Part shown: piece after piece, positions 1 through 9,166 of the stretch
Layout: every line of letters starts with the position of its first letter
Numbering within the stretch: position 1 is the stretch's first letter
Assembly (NCBI GenBank): GCA_963579625.1
Contig: CAUZHN010000003.1
Span: 1-64,000, forward strand
Direction of reading: 5' to 3'
Origin: JAAXGI01 sp963579625
GTDB taxonomy: Bacteria; Gemmatimonadota; Gemmatimonadetes; Longimicrobiales; Gaopeijiaceae
DNA: 64,000 nucleotides
Made by a program: the position numbers and the translations under genes
The notes under the pieces: generated by a model
What the model saw: only the letters and a program-made list of their open reading frames with translations
Database searches by the model: none
Told to the model about the DNA's origin: nothing

Positions 1-1
1 T

Positions 2-199
2 CCCAGGGGAATTCTTGTCGGGACCATTGCCGGCTTGGCCGAGATCGAAGCAGGGTGGCGGAGAAGTTACTGGCTTGATCCGTCTGTTCGACCCGGCAGT
101 GCGACCCATGTCTTGGTCCTTACAGAGAGGCCCACCGATAGCGAGCCCTTTGAGGATCTCTGGTTGCCAGGCGAACGACTACTCGGGCCGAGTCGGTGA
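2..199 (+). CDS. mreC: Rod shape-determining protein MreC, C-terminal end (partial)
   Basis: Only the last 65 codons are present; the gene enters from the left edge. The reading frame from base 2 runs open to TGA at 197-199. The segment PRGILVGTIAGLAEIEAG followed by a Tyr-Trp pair and a line of small beta strands fits the C-terminal beta domain of MreC, the periplasmic scaffold of the elongasome. The identification leans on context: the stop overlaps the GTG start of a MreD-type membrane protein, followed by PBP2 and RodA, the standard mre/mrd order. Nothing upstream can be seen, so mreB is expected outside the window. Confidence 0.8.
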   Translation, partial: PRGILVGTIAGLAEIEAGWRRSYWLDPSVRPGSATHVLVLTERPTDSEPFEDLWLPGERLLGPSR

Positions 200-681
200 A
201 GCACTTTCTATTTTTCTGGGGAGTGGCACTCCTGCTCCCCATTTTTCACTTCACTTTGCACGTCGGACTGGGAATCGGTGCGGGGGCCCCCGACCTTCTG
301 ACGGTAGGGCTACTGGTGACTGCGCGGCAGGTGCGGACGGGTACTGCCGCTGGGATGGGGTTTGCCTTGGGACTTATGGAGGACGCCCTTTCGATACTAT
401 CGTTCGGTGCGAACTCAGTGGCGCTTACTGTGGTCGGAATTCTGGGAGCCCGCTCACGTGATGTCTTCGTGGGAGAATCCCTCATGTTCCTGGCCTCGTA
501 TCTGGCGCTAGGCATCTGGTTGCGGGGAGCGATCCATTGGTTGTTGACCAGAGATGGAGCAAGGGAGGAGGCTGTCCGTGTCTTCGTGGTGCAGTTGCCC
601 ATGGCAGCAGCTTACGCCGCTGCTGTAGGGACAGTATTGCTTATGGTGACTGGCATCTGGAAGAGTGGGCCGAGCCGGTGA
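196..681 (+). CDS. mreD: Rod shape-determining membrane protein MreD
   Basis: A 161-residue, very hydrophobic protein with about five predicted membrane helices and no soluble domain, matching MreD in size and topology. MreD sits in the inner membrane and belongs to the complex that directs lateral peptidoglycan synthesis with MreC, PBP2 and RodA. The GTG start at 196 overlaps the mreC stop (GTGA), so translation is probably coupled. MreD is poorly conserved in sequence, so the call rests on size, hydrophobicity and position between mreC and the PBP2 gene. Confidence 0.85.
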   Translation: MKHFLFFWGVALLLPIFHFTLHVGLGIGAGAPDLLTVGLLVTARQVRTGTAAGMGFALGLMEDALSILSFGANSVALTVVGILGARSRDVFVGESLMFLASYLALGIWLRGAIHWLLTRDGAREEAVRVFVVQLPMAAAYAAAVGTVLLMVTGIWKSGPSR

Positions 682-709
682 AACTGCTACTGACGAACCC
701 TTTCGGAAT

Positions 710-2572
710 ATGAAGAGATCTCATCCGAACGTGAGGGGGAGTCGAGCCCGGGCTGCCGCGGTGGTCCTAGTTGCTTTGATGGGCTTATTGACGATCGTTT
801 TCTTTCGGGCCCAGGTGGTGCGTGGGACAGCCTGGGCCCTACAGTCTGAGTCGAATCGCCTAAGAGTCCTCCCGATCCCGGCGCCCCGCGGGACAATTTT
901 CGACCGCTATGGGAAGGTCATTGCCGAGAACGTTCCGTCCTACTCGATCTCCTTGTTCCCAGCTCCTCTTGATTCGCTCGATGCTAGCCTGAGTAGGTTG
1001 CAGCCCCTACTTGGCCTTGAGGGAGCGACCGTGGCTGAGCTCATGGGGCAGGCTCGGGCCGATCGGCGCCAGTCGCTTTCCGTGCTCCAAGACGCAGAGT
1101 ACGAAGTGGTTGCCACCCTCGAAGAGCTTCGGGCCGAATTTCCTGATGTCTTCGTGGAGATGCGGCCGAAACGGAGGTACATAGGCGGCGTGGCGCTCGG
1201 ACACGTCCTGGGATACGTGGGTGAGATCTCTAGTGAGGAGCTAGAGATCCCGACTTTTGCGGGCTACGAACAGAGGATGGTCATTGGAAAGGATGGTCTA
1301 GAAAGACAGTACGAGCAGTTTCTCCAGGGGTCCCAGGGGGTTCGGTACATTGAGGTCGATGCGGTTGGACGCGTTGTCGGATCCTTTGAGGGTCAGGCGG
1401 CGGTGCCGGCATTCCCGGGGGAGGACCTCCACTTGAACCTCGATTTGGAGCTCATGGAGTACATCCACGAGATCTTCCCTGAAGGTCGTAGGGGGGCTGT
1501 GGTGGCCTTGAACGTCGAGGATGGTGGCATTCTAGCGCTTTACTCGGCCCCTTCGTTTGATCCGAATGACTTTGTGGGAGGGATCGACCGGGAGCTCTGG
1601 GAGGGATTGAGCCGGGATCCCACTCGGCCGTTGTTCGACCGCGCAGTCGTGGGGAGATATCCTCCGGCATCAACATGGAAGGTTGCTACGGCTGCGATCG
1701 CATTGCAGATGGGCCTTCTGGAGCCGGAGGAATTCATGCCCCAGCCTTGTACGGGATCCTTCCGCTTCGGAAATGATGTTCGCCGTTGTTGGGATGCGTC
1801 CGGTCACGGTCACCTGGATTTGGCGGGCGCGCTCGCTCACTCCTGCAACGTGTACTTCTACCAGCTGGGTGTTCGTGTGGGATTGGAAAACATGGTGCGA
1901 GGGGGGTCGAAGTTGGGGTTTGGAGTGCCGTGTGGAGTCGACCTCCCGGCGGAGTCCAGCGGAGTGTTCCCAGCGACCCTCGGTTTCTGGGAGGACCGGT
2001 ACGGATTTCCACCGACGGAGAACGAAGTTCTCAGCCTGGCTATCGGCCAAGGTCCGAACGACCAAACCCCGCTCAAGATGGCTCAATTCTACCTTGCCCT
2101 GGCTCGGGATGGGAGTGCGCCGGTCCCCCGGCTGGCGAAATCTGACGGGGCTGACCAGGCGGGCCCGGGTTTGAGCCTGGATCTGAGTGAGGAGAACTTG
2201 AAGGCGATCAGGGAAGGCCTGCGTCAGGTGACGGCTCCTGGTGGGACGGCCTTCCTATCAACGCTCGAGCACTGGGATCTGCTCGGGAAGACGGGTACCG
2301 CCCAGCAGGGACTGAGCGAGGAGCCTGCGCATGCCTGGTTTGTCGGATTTGCTGGCCCTTGGGGGGCTGACCCTGAGATTGTGGTCACGGTGATCGTGGA
2401 GGAGGGTGTCTCTGGATCGGCCATGGCCGCACCCGTCGCCGCCAAGGCTGCCGACTTCCACCTGCGTCGGAAGTACGGCATGCCGACCGACACGATCCAG
2501 ACGCTTCGTGAGCACTACCAGACGGGTGTTCCCGCACCCTGGGCCGGCCGGACCCGAGAGGAGTTGGACTAG
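710..2572 (+). CDS. mrdA: Penicillin-binding protein 2 (elongasome transpeptidase)
   Basis: Class B penicillin-binding protein that cross-links peptidoglycan during cell elongation; inner membrane with a periplasmic catalytic domain. From the ATG at 710 the product is 620 residues: a single N-terminal membrane helix (about residues 12-32), a PBP dimerisation domain containing the APRGTIFDRYG motif, then the transpeptidase domain. The three active-site motifs are visible: STWK with the acylated Ser near 321, SCN near 378, and KTGT near 527. An in-frame GTG at 665 would add 15 residues and overlap mreD; the ATG is preferred because it places the membrane helix close to the N terminus. It is followed 7 bases later by rodA, its glycosyltransferase partner. 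Confidence 0.95.
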   Translation: MKRSHPNVRGSRARAAAVVLVALMGLLTIVFFRAQVVRGTAWALQSESNRLRVLPIPAPRGTIFDRYGKVIAENVPSYSISLFPAPLDSLDASLSRLQPLLGLEGATVAELMGQARADRRQSLSVLQDAEYEVVATLEELRAEFPDVFVEMRPKRRYIGGVALGHVLGYVGEISSEELEIPTFAGYEQRMVIGKDGLERQYEQFLQGSQGVRYIEVDAVGRVVGSFEGQAAVPAFPGEDLHLNLDLELMEYIHEIFPEGRRGAVVALNVEDGGILALYSAPSFDPNDFVGGIDRELWEGLSRDPTRPLFDRAVVGRYPPASTWKVATAAIALQMGLLEPEEFMPQPCTGSFRFGNDVRRCWDASGHGHLDLAGALAHSCNVYFYQLGVRVGLENMVRGGSKLGFGVPCGVDLPAESSGVFPATLGFWEDRYGFPPTENEVLSLAIGQGPNDQTPLKMAQFYLALARDGSAPVPRLAKSDGADQAGPGLSLDLSEENLKAIREGLRQVTAPGGTAFLSTLEHWDLLGKTGTAQQGLSEEPAHAWFVGFAGPWGADPEIVVTVIVEEGVSGSAMAAPVAAKAADFHLRRKYGMPTDTIQTLREHYQTGVPAPWAGRTREELD

Positions 2573-2579
2573 GAGTAAT

Positions 2580-3812
2580 ATGAAGTGGCACAGGCAGTGG
2601 GCGCTTGATCCCAAGTTGGTGGGGGTGGCGCTCGTCTTGTCACTATTCGGTGTCGCCATGATCTTCTCGGCGGGTGTCCTAAATGTGCCGAACCCGGTGA
2701 CCGAGGGTGCCTGGCTCCGGCAGGTCGTTTGGCTTGTGCTCTCGCTCGGGGCCTTCACCGTCATTACCCGGGTCAAGCCTGTCTGGATTGAGTGGGTCTC
2801 CGTTCCGGCATATCTGGTGGCCGTGATCCTCCTCGGGCTGACGCTCGTGATAGGGACCGGTTCGGGGACGGCGGAGGGAGTGGAGGGGTGGATTGAGGTG
2901 GGCCCTATTCGATTCCAGCCATCCGAGTTCGCTAAAGTGGCAGGGGTGCTTGGACTTGCACGCCTACTTTCGGCTCGGGATGAGCCTCCGGCCTACCTGA
3001 GGGATCTCCTCGCGCCTTCAGCGTTGATAGCGGTCCCGCTAGGCCTGGTCGTCCTTCAGCCTGACTTAGGGACAGCTTTGGCGTTCGTCGGCCTTCTCTT
3101 CGCGGCTTTATTCTGGGCAGGTACCCCACCGCTCCTACTTTTCCTGCTTGCGAGTCCAGGGATCGGATTGATTCTATCTTTCGATACCCGCATATGGTCA
3201 GCGTACTTCGTTGCCTTGGTCATCTTTCTCTACCTCTTCCGCTATCGACTCTTCTTGGCCGAGTCCGTGGCTGTGATCCTCGGGAACCTTGCCGCGGGGA
3301 CCATAGCACTTCCCCTCTGGAACTCGCTCGCGGATTACCAGAAGAATCGGCTGCTCGTTTTTCTCGATCCGGCCATGGATCCACGAGGGGCAGGGTGGAA
3401 TCTGATTCAATCCAAGGTTGCCATCGGGAGTGGAGGGCTATTCGGAAAGGGCTTCACTGAGGGGACCCAGAAGGGGCTGGACTTCCTCCCCGAACAGCAC
3501 ACGGACTTCATCTTCAGTGTTATTGGGGAAGAACTCGGCTTTTTGGGAGCGCTCGGTGCGATACTACTCTTCTCGCTACTCCTCCTAAGGGTTGTGCGCC
3601 TCGGCGAGCACAGCGCAGATCCCTTTGCCGGCCTGGTTTTGTTTGGTATCTTCGGTACTTGGTTGGTCCATATCTTCGTGAATGTTGGGATGACGGTCGG
3701 ACTCGTCCCAATTACAGGGATCCCACTGCCGTTCGTCAGCTATGGAGGCACCTTCTTACTCACCTGTTGGACGATGACGGCACTCGCCGTCCGGCTAGCC
3801 GGGGAAACCTGA
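2580..3812 (+). CDS. rodA: Rod shape-determining peptidoglycan polymerase RodA (SEDS family)
   Basis: SEDS-family glycosyltransferase that polymerises lipid II and works as a pair with PBP2. The 410-residue product has about ten membrane helices. Family motifs are clear: QPDLGTALAF, EQHTDFIFSVIGEELGFLG (with the conserved Asp and Glu of the large extracytoplasmic loop) and ITGIPLPFVSYGG near the C terminus. The ATG at 2580 is preceded by GGAGT a few bases upstream and directly follows the PBP2 stop. A longer in-frame opening begins inside the PBP2 gene but its extra 58 residues have no RodA character. Confidence 0.96.
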   Translation: MKWHRQWALDPKLVGVALVLSLFGVAMIFSAGVLNVPNPVTEGAWLRQVVWLVLSLGAFTVITRVKPVWIEWVSVPAYLVAVILLGLTLVIGTGSGTAEGVEGWIEVGPIRFQPSEFAKVAGVLGLARLLSARDEPPAYLRDLLAPSALIAVPLGLVVLQPDLGTALAFVGLLFAALFWAGTPPLLLFLLASPGIGLILSFDTRIWSAYFVALVIFLYLFRYRLFLAESVAVILGNLAAGTIALPLWNSLADYQKNRLLVFLDPAMDPRGAGWNLIQSKVAIGSGGLFGKGFTEGTQKGLDFLPEQHTDFIFSVIGEELGFLGALGAILLFSLLLLRVVRLGEHSADPFAGLVLFGIFGTWLVHIFVNVGMTVGLVPITGIPLPFVSYGGTFLLTCWTMTALAVRLAGET

Positions 3813-3838
3813 CGGACTAAAACCAACGGGGGAGGCTA

Positions 3839-4699
3839 ATGGCCTGGTTCAAGAAGCAAAAGAGACCACTCAAGGCTGAAGACCGAAGGGATCTCTCCTC
3901 CGACGTGTTCGACAAGTGCGAGGGATGTGGTGAGATCCTCTATCGAGAGAAGCTGAAGCAGAACCTCCACGTTTGTACTAGGTGCGGACATCACTTTCGG
4001 GTGGGCCCGGACCTGTACTTACGGATCCTGACCGATGAGGGCAGCTTCGAAGAAACTGACAAGGGACTGTCCAGTACCGATCCACTCTCCTTCACCGATC
4101 TGAAGCCCTACCCTGCTCGACTCCGGGCCGCGGAGAATAAAACTGGCCGGAAGGAGGCCGTCGTAACCGGAGTTGGGACTCTCGAGGGGATTCCGATCGC
4201 GCTCGCCGTGATGGACTTCGGATTCATAGGTGGATCCATGGGGTCGGTTGTTGGGGAGAAGATCGCGAGGCTTGTGGATAGGGCATTGTCAGAGGAGCGA
4301 CCGTTGATCATCGCCTCCGCGACGGGTGGTGCCAGGATGCAGGAGGGCATCTACTCTTTGATGCAGATGGCCAAGGTTTCCTCGGGGCTTGCACAGCTCC
4401 ACGAGGCGGGCGTCCCATTTATCAGCATTCTTACGGACCCCACGACCGGAGGCGTGACCGCATCCTTCTCCATGCTTGGAGATGTGAATCTTGCCGAGCC
4501 GAAAGCCCTCATTGGCCTGGCGGGACCAAGGGTCATAAAAGAGACCATCAAGCAGGAACTTCCCGACAGCTTCCAGCGTTCCGAAACCCTGCTTGAACAC
4601 GGCTTTGTGGATCGAGTAGTCAATCGTCGGGAGCTCAGGGAGACGACGGTCCGACTCCTCCGATACATGTTCGCTGACATTCCGGAAGACACCGGGTGA
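3839..4699 (+). CDS. accD: Acetyl-CoA carboxylase carboxyltransferase subunit beta
   Basis: Subunit of the carboxyltransferase half of acetyl-CoA carboxylase, moving the carboxyl group from carboxybiotin to acetyl-CoA in the first step of fatty-acid synthesis. The 286-residue length is usual. An N-terminal zinc ribbon is formed by Cys27, Cys30, Cys46 and Cys49 (CEGCG and CTRCG). The crotonase-like core contains the GGARMQEG and DPTTGGVTASFS signatures. The ATG at 3839 follows GGGGGAGGC. The stop overlaps the GTG start of folC. The biotin ligase that would activate the partner carrier protein lies far downstream at 59277. Confidence 0.97.
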   Translation: MAWFKKQKRPLKAEDRRDLSSDVFDKCEGCGEILYREKLKQNLHVCTRCGHHFRVGPDLYLRILTDEGSFEETDKGLSSTDPLSFTDLKPYPARLRAAENKTGRKEAVVTGVGTLEGIPIALAVMDFGFIGGSMGSVVGEKIARLVDRALSEERPLIIASATGGARMQEGIYSLMQMAKVSSGLAQLHEAGVPFISILTDPTTGGVTASFSMLGDVNLAEPKALIGLAGPRVIKETIKQELPDSFQRSETLLEHGFVDRVVNRRELRETTVRLLRYMFADIPEDTG

Positions 4700-6048
4700 G
4701 CCACGGGGCGCAGGAGCGCCTGACTTCAGCGATCGCGTTCGGGCTGCCGGAGAATGATCCGTTGGCGGCTCGTATCTTTCCAGGCTTGCCAGGTGATGTG
4801 AAGTGGGGCCTGGAGCGCACCGAGCGCACTCTGGCCTCCCTGGGCGATCCCCAACTCGACTATCCCGTCCTCCATGTTGGAGGAACCAACGGGAAGGGGT
4901 CAGTCGCTCGGATCTGGGCTGAGATTCTGCAGGCAGCTGGGTTCCGGACCGGTCTCTACACCTCTCCTCACCTGGTCTCCTTCCGGGAAAGGATTCTCGT
5001 CGATGGACGCCCCCTGCCCGATGAGCTTCTCGAAGAATGGTCGCGTGATCTCCGCCCTCTGCTCGTTCGCGAAGCTCCGTCCTTCTTCGAGGCGGCCACA
5101 GCGTTGGCCTTCCTCGCCTTCTCTCGATTCGGAGCTGAGGTAGTGGTGGTTGAAGTAGGCATGGGGGGGCGGCTCGATGCGACGAACGTGGTCAATCCGG
5201 TCCTGACTGCGATCACGAATGTCGGAGTTGATCATGCTGGCATCTTAGGAGAGACCCAAGAGGCTATCGCGAGGGAAAAGGCGGGGATCTTGAAGCCTGG
5301 CATCCCTGTTTTCACTGCCACGGACGATCCTGCCGCGTTTGCCGTCTTGACCGAAGAGGCTGCGCTGCGAGAAGCGCTGCTGCATAAGGTGCCTCCGCCA
5401 GAGGGTCGGGTGCAGCTGGATGGAGTTGTGCTCCGCCTCGTTACTAAACGCTGGGGTGCGCTTGATCTGGACTCTCCACTCATTGGACGACATCAGCTGC
5501 GCAACCTGGCTCTAGCCGTGCACGCCCTCGAGGCCCTTCCTCCCCGACTGCCGGTCTCAGCACGGGCCGTGAAGCAAGGGGTGAACCGGACCCGGGTTCC
5601 TGGCCGATTCCAGGTCGAGCGTGAGAGAGGCCGAACCTGGATCCTGGATATCGCCCACAACCTCGACGGGGTTCGAGCTCTCGTAAGGACTATTGAGGAG
5701 GTGAACCCATCCCGGCCCCTTATAGGAGTGGTCGGGATCCTCGACGATAAGCCATGGAAGGAAATGCTGAGGGAACTGGACAGTGTTCTTGACGCGGTGA
5801 TCCTTACAACCGTGAGTTCCGCACCGAAAGCTCGCTCTTGGGAGCCTGAGATAGCAGCCCAGACTTTGTCGCCGGATCGCGTGTCCCTGAGCGCGGGGGT
5901 TGGGGCAGCGATGGAGGTGGCTCGCACGAGGACTGGACCGTCTGGAACCGTTGTCGTGACCGGCTCCGCGTATACCGTTGGAGAATGCCTGACTTGCCTA
6001 GGAAGGATCCCTTTGGAAGCCTTGCCCGTGCCGTTTGACTCCGGGTAG
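4696..6048 (+). CDS. folC: Folylpolyglutamate synthase / dihydrofolate synthase
   Basis: Mur-ligase-like ATP-dependent enzyme that adds glutamate to dihydropteroate and folates. The 450-residue product has the ATP-binding loop GTNGKGS at residues 63-69, the FolC-typical VEVGMGGRLDATNV segment and the Mur-ligase-type ILDIAHN segment in the C-terminal half. The GTG start at 4696 overlaps the accD stop (GTGA), and the accD-folC order is common in bacteria. Whether it also acts as dihydrofolate synthase cannot be told from sequence. Confidence 0.95.
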   Translation: MSHGAQERLTSAIAFGLPENDPLAARIFPGLPGDVKWGLERTERTLASLGDPQLDYPVLHVGGTNGKGSVARIWAEILQAAGFRTGLYTSPHLVSFRERILVDGRPLPDELLEEWSRDLRPLLVREAPSFFEAATALAFLAFSRFGAEVVVVEVGMGGRLDATNVVNPVLTAITNVGVDHAGILGETQEAIAREKAGILKPGIPVFTATDDPAAFAVLTEEAALREALLHKVPPPEGRVQLDGVVLRLVTKRWGALDLDSPLIGRHQLRNLALAVHALEALPPRLPVSARAVKQGVNRTRVPGRFQVERERGRTWILDIAHNLDGVRALVRTIEEVNPSRPLIGVVGILDDKPWKEMLRELDSVLDAVILTTVSSAPKARSWEPEIAAQTLSPDRVSLSAGVGAAMEVARTRTGPSGTVVVTGSAYTVGECLTCLGRIPLEALPVPFDSG

Positions 6049-6057
6049 ATTCGCGCC

Positions 6058-7404
6058 ATGTCAGAGTTTAGGAAGCACGTGAAACTTCCGGGATTTCGAG
6101 ACTTTCTCCCGGAAGATCTAGCTCTTCGAAACCATATTTTCGATGCCTGGCGCCGGGTTTCCCGGCGCTACGGCTTTGTGGAGTATGATGGGCCTCCCCT
6201 GGAAACACTCGAATTGTACAGAGCCAAGAGCGGAGACGAGATCGTGGGGCAGCTTTATGAGTTCACCGACAAGGGTGATAGACATGTGGCCCTTCGTCCT
6301 GAGATGACTCCGTCGTTGGCCAGGATTATCGGCGGCGGCGGCCGTGCGATGGCGAAACCGATTCGCTGGTTTTCGATACCTCAATTGTTTCGATATGAAC
6401 GACAACAGCGAGGACGACTCCGGGAGCACTTTCAGTGGAATGTGGACCTGGTTGGGGAAGGTGGGGTCGAAGGTGACGCGGAGGTTCTTGCCGTGGCCAT
6501 TGACGGCTTGAGGGAACTAGGCCTGGACGCGGCCCACGTTTGTGCTCGCGTGTCCGACAGGGTGTTGCTGTCGGAAGTACTCCGTTCAGTAGGTGTCCAA
6601 GAGGAGCAACTGGAGGCTGCATTCAGGGTTGTCGACAGGATGGAGAAGAAGCCCCGAGAGCGAGTTCTAGAGTGGCTTCAAAATAAGGATGATGTGGGAC
6701 TATCTAAAGAACATGCGGAACAAGTGTTGTACGTGTTAGAACGACCCCATATTGATTGTATTGAAAGTGCTTTCGGCCATGTAGACGCCGTGGCCGATCG
6801 CCTCTCAGATATCCGTCAGTACCTGACGATCCTAGAGGAACTCGGGTTCTCAGAGTTCGTAGAGTTCGACCTCACGATAGTTCGAGGCCTTGCCTATTAC
6901 ACAGGGATCGTCTTCGAGGTCTTCGACCGGCGCGGGGAGTTGAGAGCGATCTGTGGAGGAGGGCGCTACGACCACCTTCTTGAGTATGTTGGGGGTGACC
7001 CGCTCCCCGCGGTTGGATTCGGCATGGGAGACGTTGTTCTGGGCGAAATCCTTAGAGAGAGCGGTAAGGCTCCTGAGTACCAACGGCAGGTGGATTACTT
7101 TATCGTTGTGATTGGAGAAGGCCAGGGAGGACTTGCGAGGCGGATTGCAAGTGCGCAACGCAAGCGCGGCAGGAGTGTGGTCTATTCCCTAGGCTCCCGG
7201 TCGGTCAGGAAGCAGTTCTCCTCTGCGGCATCCGTGGGAGCTAGCTTGGTTATCGTCCTAGGGCCGGACGAAGTGGAGAGAGGGGTCGCCGTCATCCGTG
7301 ACATGGCGAGCGGCGGAGAGAGGGAGATTCCACTGGAGCAACTGATGGTTGCTTCCGAGTTGGAGACCGTGGCCATGGAGATTGATCACAAGAGTACGGA
7401 TTAG
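6058..7404 (+). CDS. hisS: Histidine--tRNA ligase
   Basis: Class II aminoacyl-tRNA synthetase charging tRNA-His. The 448-residue protein opens with LPGFRDFLPEDLALRN. It carries class II motif 2 around RYERQQRGRLREHFQWN, and the histidine-binding loops RGLAYYTG and GGGRYDHLL. A C-terminal anticodon-binding domain follows from about residue 340. The family also contains the regulatory paralogue HisZ, but the length and intact loops favour a true synthetase. It begins ten bases after folC. The ATG at 6058 is the only good start. Confidence 0.94.
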   Translation: MSEFRKHVKLPGFRDFLPEDLALRNHIFDAWRRVSRRYGFVEYDGPPLETLELYRAKSGDEIVGQLYEFTDKGDRHVALRPEMTPSLARIIGGGGRAMAKPIRWFSIPQLFRYERQQRGRLREHFQWNVDLVGEGGVEGDAEVLAVAIDGLRELGLDAAHVCARVSDRVLLSEVLRSVGVQEEQLEAAFRVVDRMEKKPRERVLEWLQNKDDVGLSKEHAEQVLYVLERPHIDCIESAFGHVDAVADRLSDIRQYLTILEELGFSEFVEFDLTIVRGLAYYTGIVFEVFDRRGELRAICGGGRYDHLLEYVGGDPLPAVGFGMGDVVLGEILRESGKAPEYQRQVDYFIVVIGEGQGGLARRIASAQRKRGRSVVYSLGSRSVRKQFSSAASVGASLVIVLGPDEVERGVAVIRDMASGGEREIPLEQLMVASELETVAMEIDHKSTD

Positions 7405-7447
7405 CGCGGTGGGGACAGGGAACGGATTTGAGGGCACCAGGGAAGAG

Positions 7448-7702
7448 ATGGAGCGGGCAATCCGTCGGCTAAGTGTGCTCGAGTACGTCATCTTTGCGGC
7501 AGTCTTCCTCCTCGCTCTGGCAGGAGGTGGAGTGGCTGCATATATCCTCAGCGTTGGGACAGTCCTGCCTTTCAGGCTCACCTGGGCGCTGATCTCTCTC
7601 ATCCTCTTGATCATTCCGGGCTTGCTCGTTTTTGGGCGCGATTGCCTTGAGCGCCGAAATCCTCCGGTTGGGCCTGGTGAAAAACAGATGGACAACGGAT
7701 AA
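7448..7702 (+). CDS. Small two-helix membrane protein, unknown function
   Basis: Unrecognised 84-residue protein. After a short charged N terminus (MERAIRRLSVLEY) there are two hydrophobic segments, about residues 10-33 and 39-57, then a polar tail. The ATG at 7448 is preceded by AGGGAAG, a fair ribosome site. A GTG at 7409 in the same frame would give a longer N terminus, so the start is not certain. It sits in the short gap between hisS and proS and ends three bases before proS, so it is probably in the same transcript. No function is claimed. Confidence 0.55.
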   Translation: MERAIRRLSVLEYVIFAAVFLLALAGGGVAAYILSVGTVLPFRLTWALISLILLIIPGLLVFGRDCLERRNPPVGPGEKQMDNG

Positions 7703-7705
7703 GCA

Positions 7706-9166
7706 ATGTCGAAAGAAAAGGCTCTCACCCCTCGGTCGGAGGACTTTAGCGCATGGTATAACGAGGTCGTGCAGCGTGCAGAGTTGTCGGATCACTCGCC
7801 GGTTCGTGGGAGTATGGTGATTCGCCCTTGGGGCTATGCAATCTGGGAGAACATGCAGCGAGCGTTGGATCAAATGTTAAAGGAGGCCGGGCACGAGAAC
7901 GCGTATTTTCCTCTCCTGATCCCAATGAGCTTCATCGAGCGTGAGAAGGAGCATGTGAAGGGATTCAGGCCTGAGTTGGCTGTAGTTACGCATGCTGGCG
8001 GAAAAAAGCTGGAGGAGCCGCTCGTGGTCCGGCCCACCTCGGAGACCATCATCTATTCGATGTATGCGAAGTGGGTCCAGTCCTACCGGGACCTCCCTGT
8101 ATTGATCAACCAGTGGGCGAATGTCATGCGGTGGGAACTCCGGCCTCGTCCCTTCCTGAGGACCACGGAATTCCTATGGCAGGAGGGCCATACCGCGCAC
8201 GCCACCGAGGAAGAGGCGCTCGAAGAGGCACTCAAAATACTGGGGATCTATCGGACGTTCATGGAGAAGTGGATTGCGCTACCCGTCATCACCGGGATCA
8301 AGTCCGATGCCGAGAGGTTCGCGGGTGCAGTCCAAACGTACACCTGTGAGGCCATGATGCAGGATCGCAGGGCCCTGCAGGCAGGCACCTCTCACGACCT
8401 GGGACAGAATTTCTCTAAGCAGTTCGACTTCACCTTCCAGAGTGAGGAGGGAATAGAAGAGTACGCCTGGAATACCTCATGGGGAGTATCTACCCGGCTC
8501 ATCGGAGGGATGGTGATGGCCCACGGAGACGACAGTGGTATCGTGGTTCCCCCGTGGATCGCTCCAACCCAGGTTGTGATAGTCCCTATCCATCGAAATG
8601 ACGAGCAGAGATCAGGGGTGGTAGGAAAGGCGTATGAGATGCGGGATCGTCTGAAGGCCGTCGGGGTGCGGACCAGAGTGGACGACCGCGATCATCTGAA
8701 TCCGGGTGCGAAGTTCTACGAATGGGAACGCAAAGGAGTCCCGTTCCGCATGGAGATCGGTCCTCGCGATCTCGAAAGTGGCCAGGTCGTGATGGTGAAG
8801 CGAGTTCGGGCGGAGGAAGAGGAGCGAAAAGAGTTTCTCCCACAGGCTCAGGCGGAAGACGAGCTTCCTGACCGGTTGGATGCGTTCCAGAGCCAGCTTC
8901 TCGATCAAGCCCGAGCCAGAAGAGATGCCCACTCTCACCGGGGGGTCAATAGTTGGGATGAGTTGACTGAGATCCTGGATGGTCCTGGGGGATTCGCGTA
9001 CACCGGGTGGAGCGGTGATCCGGAAGTTGAGATGAGGGTGAAGGCTGAGACGGGTAGCACGCTCCGGTGCATTCCCGATCCTGATTTCCGTTCTGAGACT
9101 CCACCGAAGCGCTGCATCGGTGGAGGAGAGGCCGCGATGGAGGTCGTCTGGGCAAAGTCGTATTGA
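7706..9166 (+). CDS. proS: Proline--tRNA ligase, archaeal/eukaryotic (type 3) form
   Basis: Class II synthetase that charges tRNA-Pro. At 486 residues, without the roughly 180-residue editing insertion of the usual bacterial enzyme, it matches the shorter archaeal/eukaryotic-type ProRS also found in some bacterial phyla. Visible motifs are VRPTSETIIYSMYAKW, the motif-2 region RWELRPRPFLRTTEFLWQEG, and the motif-3-like segment WGVSTRLIGG. The C-terminal zinc-binding-like domain has two Cys residues and ends in Tyr, as is typical of this type. The stop overlaps a TTG that begins lysA. Confidence 0.96.
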   Translation: MSKEKALTPRSEDFSAWYNEVVQRAELSDHSPVRGSMVIRPWGYAIWENMQRALDQMLKEAGHENAYFPLLIPMSFIEREKEHVKGFRPELAVVTHAGGKKLEEPLVVRPTSETIIYSMYAKWVQSYRDLPVLINQWANVMRWELRPRPFLRTTEFLWQEGHTAHATEEEALEEALKILGIYRTFMEKWIALPVITGIKSDAERFAGAVQTYTCEAMMQDRRALQAGTSHDLGQNFSKQFDFTFQSEEGIEEYAWNTSWGVSTRLIGGMVMAHGDDSGIVVPPWIAPTQVVIVPIHRNDEQRSGVVGKAYEMRDRLKAVGVRTRVDDRDHLNPGAKFYEWERKGVPFRMEIGPRDLESGQVVMVKRVRAEEEERKEFLPQAQAEDELPDRLDAFQSQLLDQARARRDAHSHRGVNSWDELTEILDGPGGFAYTGWSGDPEVEMRVKAETGSTLRCIPDPDFRSETPPKRCIGGGEAAMEVVWAKSY

